Assembly: GCA_903907475.1 (NCBI GenBank) | Contig: CAIVOB010000164.1 | Coordinates: 1-7,940, forward strand | Reading direction: 5' to 3' | Source: Candidatus Omnitrophota bacterium | Lineage (GTDB): Bacteria; Omnitrophota; Gorgyraeia; Gygaellales; Profunditerraquicolaceae | DNA: 7,940 bases | Part shown: piece after piece, positions 1-6,099 of the stretch | Numbering within the stretch: the first letter of the stretch is position 1 | Layout: each line of letters starts with the position of its first letter | Notes under the pieces: model-generated | Database searches by the model: none | The model's input: the letters and a program-made list of their open reading frames with translations, nothing else | Told to the model about the DNA's origin: nothing | Program-made: the position numbers and the translations under genes

Positions 1-85
1 CGATAGAATTGGCGGAATCATGAAAACCATTAAGAAAATCAAATATTAACGCCAAAAATACTAATAAAATAATCGTGATCGTCAT
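1..85 (-). CDS. pit: PiT family inorganic phosphate transporter, N-terminal fragment (cut by window edge)
   Basis: Only the first 28 codons are visible; the gene continues past the left edge. The start ATG (85-83) lies three bases after the stop of the DUF47 gene. The translation is a hydrophobic first helix followed by DFLNGFHDSANSI, the N-terminal signature of Pit/PHO-4 sodium- or proton-coupled phosphate permeases (usually FDFxNGFHDxANxI, where the Asn and Asp help form the substrate path). The protein would be a multi-pass inner-membrane phosphate importer. The pairing of a DUF47 gene with pit is common in bacteria and supports the call. Family identity is read directly from the motif; transport properties cannot be judged from this fragment. 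Confidence 0.88.
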   Translation of the reverse strand, partial: MTITIILLVFLALIFDFLNGFHDSANSI

Positions 86-88
86 AAT

Positions 89-715
89 TTACGCTTGCTT
101 CACCAGCATTGACTCTACCACATTCGCGACATCTTCGCAGATATCAAGCAGGGTTTCAGCATCCTGATATATTTCTTTTAATTTGATCACCATAATCGGA
201 TCTTTCTCTTTTTCAAATAACTCCGCCAAAACCTTATTTCTTAAAGCATCACCTTCATTTTCCAAGCGATTAATTTCAACACAAGCATCTAGCACCGGTT
301 TAGAATTTTTCATACTCCGCAGCCCCTTAATCGCTAAAGCCAAAGCATTAACAGAATCATCAATCATCACGGAAAATTTAACCAGATGATCATTAACTCC
401 GGAAAGCTTATAAATCACCATTCTACCTAAAATAGTATTAATCATATCCACGACATCATCTAACTCTTTAACTAAAGCGTAAATATCCTCGCGGTCAAAA
501 GGAGTGATGAATGTTTTATTAAGTTGGTCAATAATGGCATGCGCGACATCATCACCAAAATGTTCCAAATCCCGAATTCTTTGCAAAACGCTTTCATCAA
601 TCTTCCCAGATAAAATAACCTGCTTAAAATAACGCGCAGCATCCACGGCAAAACCTACCTGTCGTTCAAAAAGATTAAAAAAATCATATTCCTTAGGCAT
701 AAATTTATGAATCAT
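89..715 (-). CDS. DUF47 / PhoU-like phosphate transport regulator
   Basis: A 208-residue, fully helical, soluble protein of the DUF47 (TIGR00153-type, PhoU_div) family, at the usual family length. Visible hallmarks are the acidic E51xxxD55 pair in LEHFGDDVAH, the block TPFDREDIYAL (about 71-81) and the acidic KELDDVVD (about 83-90). A second related acidic repeat, RLENEGDALRN, lies near residue 150. In PhoU relatives such repeats bind metal clusters. The family is usually encoded beside pit and is thought to modulate Pit activity; that role is inferred from context. The ATG at 715 is preceded by the strong Shine-Dalgarno GGGAGG, which fixes the start. The pit start follows the stop after three bases, so the two genes are probably cotranscribed and translationally coupled. 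The gene is unrelated to the hydrogenase genes upstream and is separated from them by a 159-base spacer. Confidence 0.92.
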   Translation of the reverse strand: MIHKFMPKEYDFFNLFERQVGFAVDAARYFKQVILSGKIDESVLQRIRDLEHFGDDVAHAIIDQLNKTFITPFDREDIYALVKELDDVVDMINTILGRMVIYKLSGVNDHLVKFSVMIDDSVNALALAIKGLRSMKNSKPVLDACVEINRLENEGDALRNKVLAELFEKEKDPIMVIKLKEIYQDAETLLDICEDVANVVESMLVKQA

Positions 716-724
716 AATTATTTT

Positions 725-730
725 CCTCCC
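725..730 (-). promoter_or_regulatory. Strong Shine-Dalgarno of the DUF47 gene
   Basis: GGGAGG, nine bases upstream of the ATG at 715, is the best match to the anti-Shine-Dalgarno sequence noted in the window. It supports independent, efficient translation of the phosphate unit and fixes the start codon. Confidence 0.75.
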
Positions 731-748
731 TTAGTAGTCATCCCACAA

Positions 749-775
749 ATTCTAATCTTAACCCATCATTGACAA
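749..775 (-). promoter_or_regulatory. Possible sigma70-type promoter of the DUF47-pit unit
   Basis: Reading the minus strand, TTGTCA (775-770, one mismatch to TTGACA) is followed after 15 bases by TAGAAT (754-749, one mismatch to TATAAT). The spacer is shorter than the preferred 17, which weakens the call. The site lies just upstream of the strong ribosome binding site and downstream of the hydrogenase operon, where a promoter for the phosphate genes would be expected. No Pho box was recognised. Confidence 0.3.
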
Positions 776-868
776 AAATACAATCAAAGAAATTTTATGA
801 AATAACCCCGGATCATTAATATCCCGGGCTTTTCCAATAATATAATTTTTAATTTCTTTTACACTCAT
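758..868 (-). pseudogene. 36-codon ORF, probable remnant of a permease N-terminus
   Basis: An ATG (868-866) six bases after the hydE-like stop opens 36 codons ending at TAA (758-760). The peptide begins MSVKEIKNYIIGKAR, then has DINDPGLFHKISLIVFL and stops just after the first hydrophobic residues. From memory, an N-terminus with a short amphipathic helix, a GKxRDxxDPxxFHKISLIAFL pattern and then a transmembrane helix resembles large APC/KUP-type permeases; in those the helix continues for hundreds of residues. No continuation is readable in the other frames before the DUF47 gene, so this looks like what remains after a deletion. It could instead be a genuine small membrane-associated peptide translated with the hydrogenase operon. 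Resemblance is from memory and is not tested by search. No clear ribosome binding site was seen. Confidence 0.35.
806..828. terminator. Small GC-rich hairpin between operons, possible weak terminator
   Basis: Plus-strand positions 806-813 (CCCCGGAT) pair with 821-828 (ATCCCGGG) around a seven-base loop, giving an eight-pair stem with one mismatch in an AT-rich spacer. On the transcribed minus strand it is followed by TTATTT, a poor U-tract. It lies between the hydrogenase operon and the phosphate genes, where a terminator is expected. It also overlaps the 36-codon ORF, so the symmetry may be chance coding sequence. Confidence 0.25.
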
Positions 869-874
869 AGATAT

Positions 875-2170
875 TTAAGACCCTAAATCCGTCGGGCCGC
901 GGCCTAATGCTTTTAACTCTGCTAAAGCTTGGCGAATTTGTAAAGCCACGGTCTCATTTTCATGCGCGCGATGAGGATAAATATTATATAAAGCGCGATA
1001 TTTTAAAGGAGTAACATTAATCATAATTGAATTTCCTCCCGCCATTAAACCATGTTCGCGAGCCAAAGAACTCAATGTTTCATAAGCAGTAGTAATTAAA
1101 ATCTTGGTTTTTTCCGCGCACATTAAACGCGCCAACGCTAAAACTCCGAGCACATCTTGTTCTAAAGGTTTAGGGTATTTTGCCAAGCAGCTAGCTGGAT
1201 GTGGTAGAAATGGGCCAAAACTAAACATCTCCGCGTGCAATGAAGAAGTTAAAAGAATATCATTAACTAGGTCTTCTTCCGTCTGTCCGGGAAGCCCCAC
1301 TAAACCACCAGTCGCAATAAGATATCCCATCGCGTATGCGGCTTTTAAATGCTCCAGGCGAGAATCAAGATTATAACCGGGATGCAATTTCTCATATAAA
1401 ACCGCATTGGAAGTTTCAAAACGCAATAAAAGCCCCCGCGCTCCGGCTTGATAAAGCTGACGTAATCCCTCCACCCCCACCTCTCCGAAACTTACAAAAA
1501 TAAGCACCGGAAACCGCGCTTTAATTGCAGCAACAATCTCTGCTAACTCCCTAATTGTATAACCACACTCCTGGCCGCTTTGCAGCACCAATGATTTAAA
1601 TCCAAATTTGTCAATTGCTTCTCCGGCTGCGTTAATAATCTCGGTAAAACTCATGCGATAACGTGTCACATTACTTGACGCACAAATTCCACAATAAGCG
1701 CAATTCCTGACGCAATAATTTGATATTTCTAAAATTCCGTGCACGCAACAAGAATTTTTATGATACTGTTGCCTAAGATAATTGGCCGTCTTGCGCACCA
1801 AGCCTCGGCTCGCAACAGACTCAAGATTTAAAAGTTTGACTGCCTCACTTTGAGACGGAATCACGCCTTGACGCGCGCGCTCAAGTATTCCCTGCAATAT
1901 ATCATCTGAACTTATATCCGCGCTACCTAAAGCAGCACGAGTAGCATCAAGTTCCTGAAGTTGAAAAAAAAGATCCTCCCAAGTAATAAGAATTTTTTTC
2001 GCTTCATCAGGCGGTAATTTTTCAATAATATAACCGCCCTGGGCGTAAACATAATCACCGCAAGCGATATTAGTCAACTCACATACGGCTGTTTTACGTT
2101 CTCCAAAATAAGAAATCGTAGCGCTTTTATTTTTAATATTTTCCACTAAGGCTGGAATAGTATAACACAT
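875..2170 (-). CDS. hydE: HypC-HydE fusion: HypC-like chaperone domain plus HydE-like radical SAM enzyme
   Basis: 431 residues in two parts. Residues 1-75 are HypC/HupF-like: the start MCYTIP keeps the essential Cys2 that carries iron in HypC, followed by GDYVYAQGGYIIEKL and an EAKKIL helix. HypC's conserved His (in VHVGF) is replaced by Gln44. Residues ~80-135 form a helical linker like the HydE N-terminus. Residues ~138-431 are a radical SAM domain: C153xxxC157xxC160 binds the [4Fe-4S] cluster, and HydE-like blocks follow: LVLQSG (194-199), FGE (228-230), LLRFETSN (248-255), VGLPGQT (291-297), GPFLPHP (319-325) and AGGNSIMINVTP (377-388). Family knowledge: HydE acts on an Fe(CO)2(CN)-cysteine unit for the [FeFe] H-cluster, while HypC ferries Fe(CN)2CO for [NiFe] enzymes. 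HydE's optional C-terminal cluster cysteines are absent. The gene lies 18 bases after hypA in a [NiFe] operon, so the inferred role is [NiFe] cofactor maturation. The start is fixed by Cys2. BioB or PylB are less likely, because the blocks match HydE best. Confidence 0.88.
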   Translation of the reverse strand: MCYTIPALVENIKNKSATISYFGERKTAVCELTNIACGDYVYAQGGYIIEKLPPDEAKKILITWEDLFFQLQELDATRAALGSADISSDDILQGILERARQGVIPSQSEAVKLLNLESVASRGLVRKTANYLRQQYHKNSCCVHGILEISNYCVRNCAYCGICASSNVTRYRMSFTEIINAAGEAIDKFGFKSLVLQSGQECGYTIRELAEIVAAIKARFPVLIFVSFGEVGVEGLRQLYQAGARGLLLRFETSNAVLYEKLHPGYNLDSRLEHLKAAYAMGYLIATGGLVGLPGQTEEDLVNDILLTSSLHAEMFSFGPFLPHPASCLAKYPKPLEQDVLGVLALARLMCAEKTKILITTAYETLSSLAREHGLMAGGNSIMINVTPLKYRALYNIYPHRAHENETVALQIRQALAELKALGRGPTDLGS

Positions 2171-2188
2171 GCGGATTAGTTACCCTGC

Positions 2189-2533
2189 TTATGAATCAAT
2201 CTCGATATAATCGATATAAAATTCAGCGCCACTGGAAGGCTTAACGCCTAAGTTTCCACATTTAGGACAATTAAACTCTCCAATTTTTTTGTCAAAAACC
2301 ATATCACAAGTATTGCAGCGTAATTTTGAAGCAAGCGCATTGACAATCAACACCGCTCCATCAATAATACTCCCGTGAATTATCTCATTAAAATATAAGC
2401 GCACCGAACTTTCATCAAATCCACTTGCGCTACCCATTACTAAAACCACTTTTGTTACTTTCTTGGCCCCAGAGTTTTTCGCTTTTTCTAAAATTTGTTT
2501 CACAATACCTTCCACAATATGGAACTCATGCAT
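2189..2533 (-). CDS. hypA: HypA, hydrogenase nickel-insertion metallochaperone
   Basis: 114 residues, the normal HypA length. The N-terminal Met-His-Glu (residues 1-3) forms the nickel site, with His2 as key ligand. The zinc-ribbon cysteines are C73xxC76 and C89xxC92. Cytoplasmic HypA works with the GTPase HypB to deliver nickel to the large-subunit precursor after the iron unit is in place. The start ATG overlaps the end of the echF-like gene by eight bases and is preceded by AAGGAG at ten bases, so both coupling and its own ribosome binding site support this start. Its position directly behind the structural genes indicates dedicated service to this hydrogenase. hypB is not in the window. 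The call is firm. Confidence 0.95.
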   Translation of the reverse strand: MHEFHIVEGIVKQILEKAKNSGAKKVTKVVLVMGSASGFDESSVRLYFNEIIHGSIIDGAVLIVNALASKLRCNTCDMVFDKKIGEFNCPKCGNLGVKPSSGAEFYIDYIEIDS

Positions 2534-2864
2534 TGCTAAAAGTCTCCTTCTGCTTGATTGTTAAAGCAGCGGAATAGGTATTCTTCATGCTTAAACATTT
2601 TTTAGGACAAACCGTAATACAAGCGCCGCAGGCGATACAACGTAAGCGGTCAATCTCCCAATTCTTGGCATCCCGAGAGACCTTTAAAGCTTGAGTCGGA
2701 CATTTACGGGCGCAAATTCCGCAAAAAATACAATCAGCCGTATTGATCGCAATGCTACCCCGGGAATACTTTGGATAAGTGCGCGGTTTAAACGGATAGG
2801 CCTCCGTCGCAGGTTTACTGAAAAGACTTTTTAGAATCGTCTTGGTCATTACAAAAAATGACAT
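2526..2864 (-). CDS. echF: Ech hydrogenase 2x[4Fe-4S] ferredoxin-like subunit (EchF/NuoI-like)
   Basis: 112 residues. Two CxxCxxCxxxCP motifs, C45/C48/C51/C55 and C76/C79/C82/C86, bind two [4Fe-4S] clusters. The N-terminal ~40 residues, with SLFSKPATEAYPF, match the peripheral arm-binding extension of EchF/HycF/NuoI relatives. It would carry electrons between soluble ferredoxin and the proximal cluster of the small subunit on the cytoplasmic face. The start at 2864 has GGAAAGG upstream and lies three bases after the large-subunit stop; an in-frame Met at residue 6 is less likely. The C-terminal tail after residue 92 is charged and without cluster ligands. The position after the large subunit fits the echABCDEF order. 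Confidence 0.93.
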   Translation of the reverse strand: MSFFVMTKTILKSLFSKPATEAYPFKPRTYPKYSRGSIAINTADCIFCGICARKCPTQALKVSRDAKNWEIDRLRCIACGACITVCPKKCLSMKNTYSAALTIKQKETFSNA

Positions 2865-2867
2865 ACT

Positions 2868-3947
2868 TTACCTTTCCGTGCAACTAATACATGGGTCAAT
2901 GGTGAGCACTAACACCGGAACATCCGCCAAACTGCAACCTGGAATAATATTTAAAAGTGCCGGAATATTAGCAAATGTGGGAGTGCGCACGCGCAAACGT
3001 TGTAAAAAACGCGAGCCGTCGGCCTTGGCATAATAAATCACCTCGCCGCGCGGCTGTTCAGTGCGGGCAAAAAATTCACCGTTAGGAGTGCCGTTTACTT
3101 TTACCTCTATGGGGCCTTCAGGCATTTTACTCACCACCTGTTCGATAATATCAATCGACTGGAATAATTCCTTGACCCGCACCAGGCAACGGGCATACGA
3201 ATCACCGTCCGCATGCGTAATCGGAGTAAAATCAATTTTACCATAAGCAGCATAACCAAGTTTACGGCTATCCGAAACGACGCCGCTGGCCCGCAATGTC
3301 GGACCGACCGCACCTAATTCATAAGCTTTGTCACGGCTCAAAATCCCCACGCCGATTAAACGGTGCTTCACAGAGTTATCATTTAAAAAAACATCCGTAA
3401 CCTCTTTAATCTCCGCTTCATAATCACGCAGTTTGCGCGCAATCGCACGTAAAGTATTATTATCAATATCTCGGCGCACACCGCCAACCATCGCCGAACC
3501 AAAAATCACCCTCCCCCCGGTAGTCTCCTCAATAATATCAAGGATCTTCTCACGCAGGCGCCAAGTATGCATAAATAGACTCTCAAAACCAAACGCATCC
3601 GCGGTCAATCCCAGCCATAATAAATGACTGTGAATCCTAGAAAGCTCAGACCAAAGCGTGCGCAAATATTGAGCGCGTTCTGGCACCTCAATTTTCATAA
3701 TCTCTTCGATGGCGATGCAATAAGTCATGCCGTGGATAAAACTACAGATACCGCAAATTCTTTCCGCCACATAAACAAACTCAATAAAATCTTTTTTCTC
3801 AACCAGCTTTTCTAAGCCACGGTGAATAAAACCAATCGAAGGAATTGCCTGGATAACTTTCTCATCTTCAAGCACTAAATCTAAATGAATCGGTTCCGGC
3901 AAAACCGGATGCTGCGGACCAAATGGAATGATCGTACGCTTGGTCAT
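2868..3947 (-). CDS. echE: Ech-type [NiFe] hydrogenase catalytic large subunit
   Basis: 359 residues, group 4 (Ech/HycE/NuoD-like) large subunit. It opens with the family's PFGPQHPVLPEP segment. The N-terminal L1 motif is R63-I-C65-G-I-C68 with His72, and the C-terminal L2 motif is D351-P-C353-I-S-C356-T-E-R359. All four cysteines that hold the Ni-Fe site are therefore present, which separates it from complex I NuoD and marks it as a real hydrogenase. The stop follows directly after the L2 motif arginine, so there is no C-terminal extension for a maturation protease to remove, and no such protease gene is present. Some group 4 and sensor hydrogenases are known to share this trait. It catalyses H+ reduction or H2 oxidation linked to ferredoxin. 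The start is five bases after the upstream stop, with GAGG inside the preceding gene. Confidence 0.96.
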   Translation of the reverse strand: MTKRTIIPFGPQHPVLPEPIHLDLVLEDEKVIQAIPSIGFIHRGLEKLVEKKDFIEFVYVAERICGICSFIHGMTYCIAIEEIMKIEVPERAQYLRTLWSELSRIHSHLLWLGLTADAFGFESLFMHTWRLREKILDIIEETTGGRVIFGSAMVGGVRRDIDNNTLRAIARKLRDYEAEIKEVTDVFLNDNSVKHRLIGVGILSRDKAYELGAVGPTLRASGVVSDSRKLGYAAYGKIDFTPITHADGDSYARCLVRVKELFQSIDIIEQVVSKMPEGPIEVKVNGTPNGEFFARTEQPRGEVIYYAKADGSRFLQRLRVRTPTFANIPALLNIIPGCSLADVPVLVLTIDPCISCTER

Positions 3948-3952
3948 ATTTT

Positions 3953-4321
3953 TTAAGCCTCTTCTTTCTTTGGCTCTGCTTGGTTAAAGGGGTGTTTAAT
4001 CGCCGTACGGTAAAACGTCCCTTTAAAATCAAGCACCATATCCTTGAATCTTACGCCGAAAAGATCCTGAATTTCATTCTCATACAAAAAAGCACTCCAG
4101 TAAATACCACTGACACTGGGAATTGCCACCCCGCTGCGCGGAACCGTTATGCGTAAATTCACAAAACGGTATTGTAAATCAAAAGCATAATTAATTTCCA
4201 AATTGTCCTGGCACTTCGTACATCCGATTTGCACAATCCGGTATTTTTCATCATACAGTTGCTTGACTCTGCCAAGCAACTGAGAAACTTCAATCGGAAT
4301 AATTTCTTGTTCTTCAATCAT
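3953..4321 (-). CDS. echD: Ech hydrogenase NuoC-like 30-kDa-type subunit (EchD)
   Basis: 122 residues, short as is usual for EchD compared with NuoC. The family signature is IYWSAFLYENEIQDLFGVRF (residues 73-92), matching the 30-kDa subunit pattern E-x-E-x-x-D-x-F-G of complex I and group 4 hydrogenases. It has no metal ligands and structurally clamps the small and large subunits on the cytoplasmic arm. The N-terminal part is variable, and the C-terminal tail is acidic and basic. The start codon overlaps the stop of the upstream gene as ATGA and has GAGG seven bases upstream, indicating translational coupling with the GNAT-fused small subunit. This coupling shows the fusion gene sits intact in the operon. 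Confidence 0.9.
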   Translation of the reverse strand: MIEEQEIIPIEVSQLLGRVKQLYDEKYRIVQIGCTKCQDNLEINYAFDLQYRFVNLRITVPRSGVAIPSVSGIYWSAFLYENEIQDLFGVRFKDMVLDFKGTFYRTAIKHPFNQAEPKKEEA

Positions 4322-5232
4322 TGTTTTTCCTCGGTTTTATTTTTTTCCAAATAAATACGGTCGCGTTTTTCGCTTACTTTTTCACTTTTAAATTTTTTAT
4401 ATCCGTGGCGGGTGTAAAAATCAATATTACGCTTACTCTTATGCCCAGAGAACGACTCAAAACGCCGGCAAACCGGAAAACGTAATTCAATTTCATTAAT
4501 CAGTTTCGAACCAACCCCAAAATTCTGATACTGCGGATGCACCACCAGTCGATCAATAAAACAGGTTCCCTTAGCCTCATAAGCCCTGACCGCGCCGATG
4601 ATTTTACCGTCCATAATTGCCTTTAAAAAAAGATTACTCTCAAAATCTTTTTGTAACTCTTCTAAAGTTTGACGCAAAGGCGAAAGCGTAAAATCATTAT
4701 AAAGTTCGGCTTCACTCTGATAAGCCAGCCTTTGAAGATCTAAAATCTGCGGCGCATCGCTAAGCACGGCCGGTTCAATCAAGAGTGGCACCTTACCGCT
4801 TTGAATCTCCTTTGTTCGCTTACGCTTCTCATCCAAAATTTTAATCGCCGCACTAATCCCGTCAATAATTGCCTCGGGCCGCGCCGCACAACCGGGCACA
4901 TAAACATCAACCGGTAAAACCTTATTCACTCCGCCCATAACATTATAACATTCGGCAAAAATTCCGCCGCTGGTGGCGCAAATACCGATCGCCACCACCA
5001 CCTTCGGATCAGGCATCTGCTCATAAATATTTTGCACCACCTCCCGATTCTGCTCATTAATCGAACCGGTCACTAAAAATATATCCGCATGCTTAGGGTT
5101 ACCGGTATTAATAATCCCTAAGCGTTCGACATCATAAACCGGAGTCAGGCAAGCTAACACTTCAATATCACAACCGTTACAACTTGAACCATCGTAATGA
5201 ATAATCCAGGGTGATTTTTTAAAATAAGGCAT
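4318..5232 (-). CDS. echC: [NiFe] hydrogenase small subunit (EchC/NuoB-like) fused to a GNAT acyltransferase domain
   Basis: 304 residues, about twice the usual EchC. Residues 1-140 are a NuoB/HycG-like small subunit with the proximal [4Fe-4S] ligands C18xxC21, C85 (GICATSGG) and C115 (VPGCAARPE). This cluster links the ferredoxin subunit to the Ni-Fe site. After a charged linker (about 135-148, DEKRKRTKEIQSGK), residues ~150-300 form a complete GNAT domain: the strand-helix start IEPAVLSDAPQILDLQ, motif A RLVVHPQYQNFGVGS with the acyl-CoA pyrophosphate loop Q236xxG239xG241, and the C-terminal GHKSKRNIDFYTRHGY. The frame is continuous and the gene ends in an ATGA overlap with echD, so the fusion is not an obvious sequencing artefact. 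The ATG at 5232 has AAAGGA six bases upstream. GNAT substrate unknown: it might acylate a lysine or amine on the complex or a metabolite, or sense acetyl-CoA. Small-subunit role firm; GNAT identity strong; function of the fusion open. Confidence 0.92.
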   Translation of the reverse strand: MPYFKKSPWIIHYDGSSCNGCDIEVLACLTPVYDVERLGIINTGNPKHADIFLVTGSINEQNREVVQNIYEQMPDPKVVVAIGICATSGGIFAECYNVMGGVNKVLPVDVYVPGCAARPEAIIDGISAAIKILDEKRKRTKEIQSGKVPLLIEPAVLSDAPQILDLQRLAYQSEAELYNDFTLSPLRQTLEELQKDFESNLFLKAIMDGKIIGAVRAYEAKGTCFIDRLVVHPQYQNFGVGSKLINEIELRFPVCRRFESFSGHKSKRNIDFYTRHGYKKFKSEKVSEKRDRIYLEKNKTEEKQ

Positions 5233-5244
5233 TCTAAATCCTTT

Positions 5245-6099
5245 TTATCTTTTCAGCGCCACCAAAATAATAATATTGCCTATCCCGCAAATTAAAGCCA
5301 CTAACCAGCTACTTCCTAGGGCATGTTGCCACTTAAAACGGGCAAAAGTATTATCCACTAACATCATCAAAAAATAGACTGCCAACGTTAAAATTATTCC
5401 AAAAGCAATATTGCTGGCAAAAAACAAATACACCAAACCCATAATCAGGATATTCTCATACCAGTGGGCAATCTCAATCGCCGCCAGCGCCCGCCCAGAA
5501 AACTCCGTGGTAATTCCTTTAACTAGTTCCTGATGCGCATGATGTGAAGTTGACAGATCAAACGGTGATTTACGCAATTTCATCGCCAGAATATACAAAA
5601 ATGCAAAAAATATCCCCGGTAAAAATTTAATCAACGGTTGATCAAATGCGATAATCTGGGCAACATAAAAACTTTTCGTGACCACATACATCCCCGCAGC
5701 AACTAAAATTACAGCCGGCTCATAGGAGACAATCTGTAAAAGCTCCCTCTGGGCGCCAATTAAACTATAGGGCGAACTAGCTTTAAACCCGGCCAAAACA
5801 AAAAATATCCCAGCCAATGCCAGGGCAAAAATCACAAGTAAAAGATCTCCTCCGGTAAAAAAAAGCACCACCGTAAAAATTACAAAAAACAGAAAATAAT
5901 AAATATAAAAATTCTGCGAACACCGCACCACCAGGTTTTCCTTTTGCAACAACTTAAAAACATCATAAAAAGGCTGCAATAGAGGCGGCCCCTTACGCGC
6001 CTGCATCCGGGCAGTAACTTTACGATCCAGCCCCGCCAAAATCCCACCCGCTAAAGGTACGATAATTATCACAAATAATATTTTAATTAAGATATTCAT
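5245..6099 (-). CDS. echB: Ech hydrogenase membrane subunit NuoH/HycD-like (EchB)
   Basis: 284 residues, an integral inner-membrane protein with about eight hydrophobic helices. It carries the family block MQARKGPPLLQPFYDVFKLLQKE (first loop, 32-54). It also has SYEP with membrane Glu127, KLRKSPFDLSTSHHAHQELVKG (about 174-195) and TTEFSG (197-202). In complex I these acidic loops form the quinone chamber and its proton link. In Ech-type enzymes the same fold couples electron transfer in the arm to ion movement in the antiporter subunit, without a quinone. The start overlaps the upstream stop as ATGA and has no visible Shine-Dalgarno, so translation probably depends on reinitiation from the antiporter gene. 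The next gene begins 12 bases after the stop. Confidence 0.95.
   Translation of the reverse strand: MNILIKILFVIIIVPLAGGILAGLDRKVTARMQARKGPPLLQPFYDVFKLLQKENLVVRCSQNFYIYYFLFFVIFTVVLFFTGGDLLLVIFALALAGIFFVLAGFKASSPYSLIGAQRELLQIVSYEPAVILVAAGMYVVTKSFYVAQIIAFDQPLIKFLPGIFFAFLYILAMKLRKSPFDLSTSHHAHQELVKGITTEFSGRALAAIEIAHWYENILIMGLVYLFFASNIAFGIILTLAVYFLMMLVDNTFARFKWQHALGSSWLVALICGIGNIIILVALKR

Noticed and set aside
183..389. Plus-strand open frame opposite the DUF47 gene
   Set aside because: Low-complexity serine- and leucine-rich translation with no family features; the minus-strand DUF47 motifs explain the sequence.
875..2170. Biotin synthase (BioB) or PylB as identity of the radical SAM domain
   Set aside because: The motif set LLRFETSN, VGLPGQT, GPFLPHP and AGGNSIMINVTP fits HydE better, and no biotin or pyrrolysine genes are nearby.
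4318..5232. The small subunit-GNAT fusion as a simple sequencing frameshift
   Set aside because: Both domains are complete in one frame without a shift, the linker is hydrophilic and normal, and the 3' end keeps a tight ATGA coupling to echD. A lost stop codon cannot be excluded without reads.
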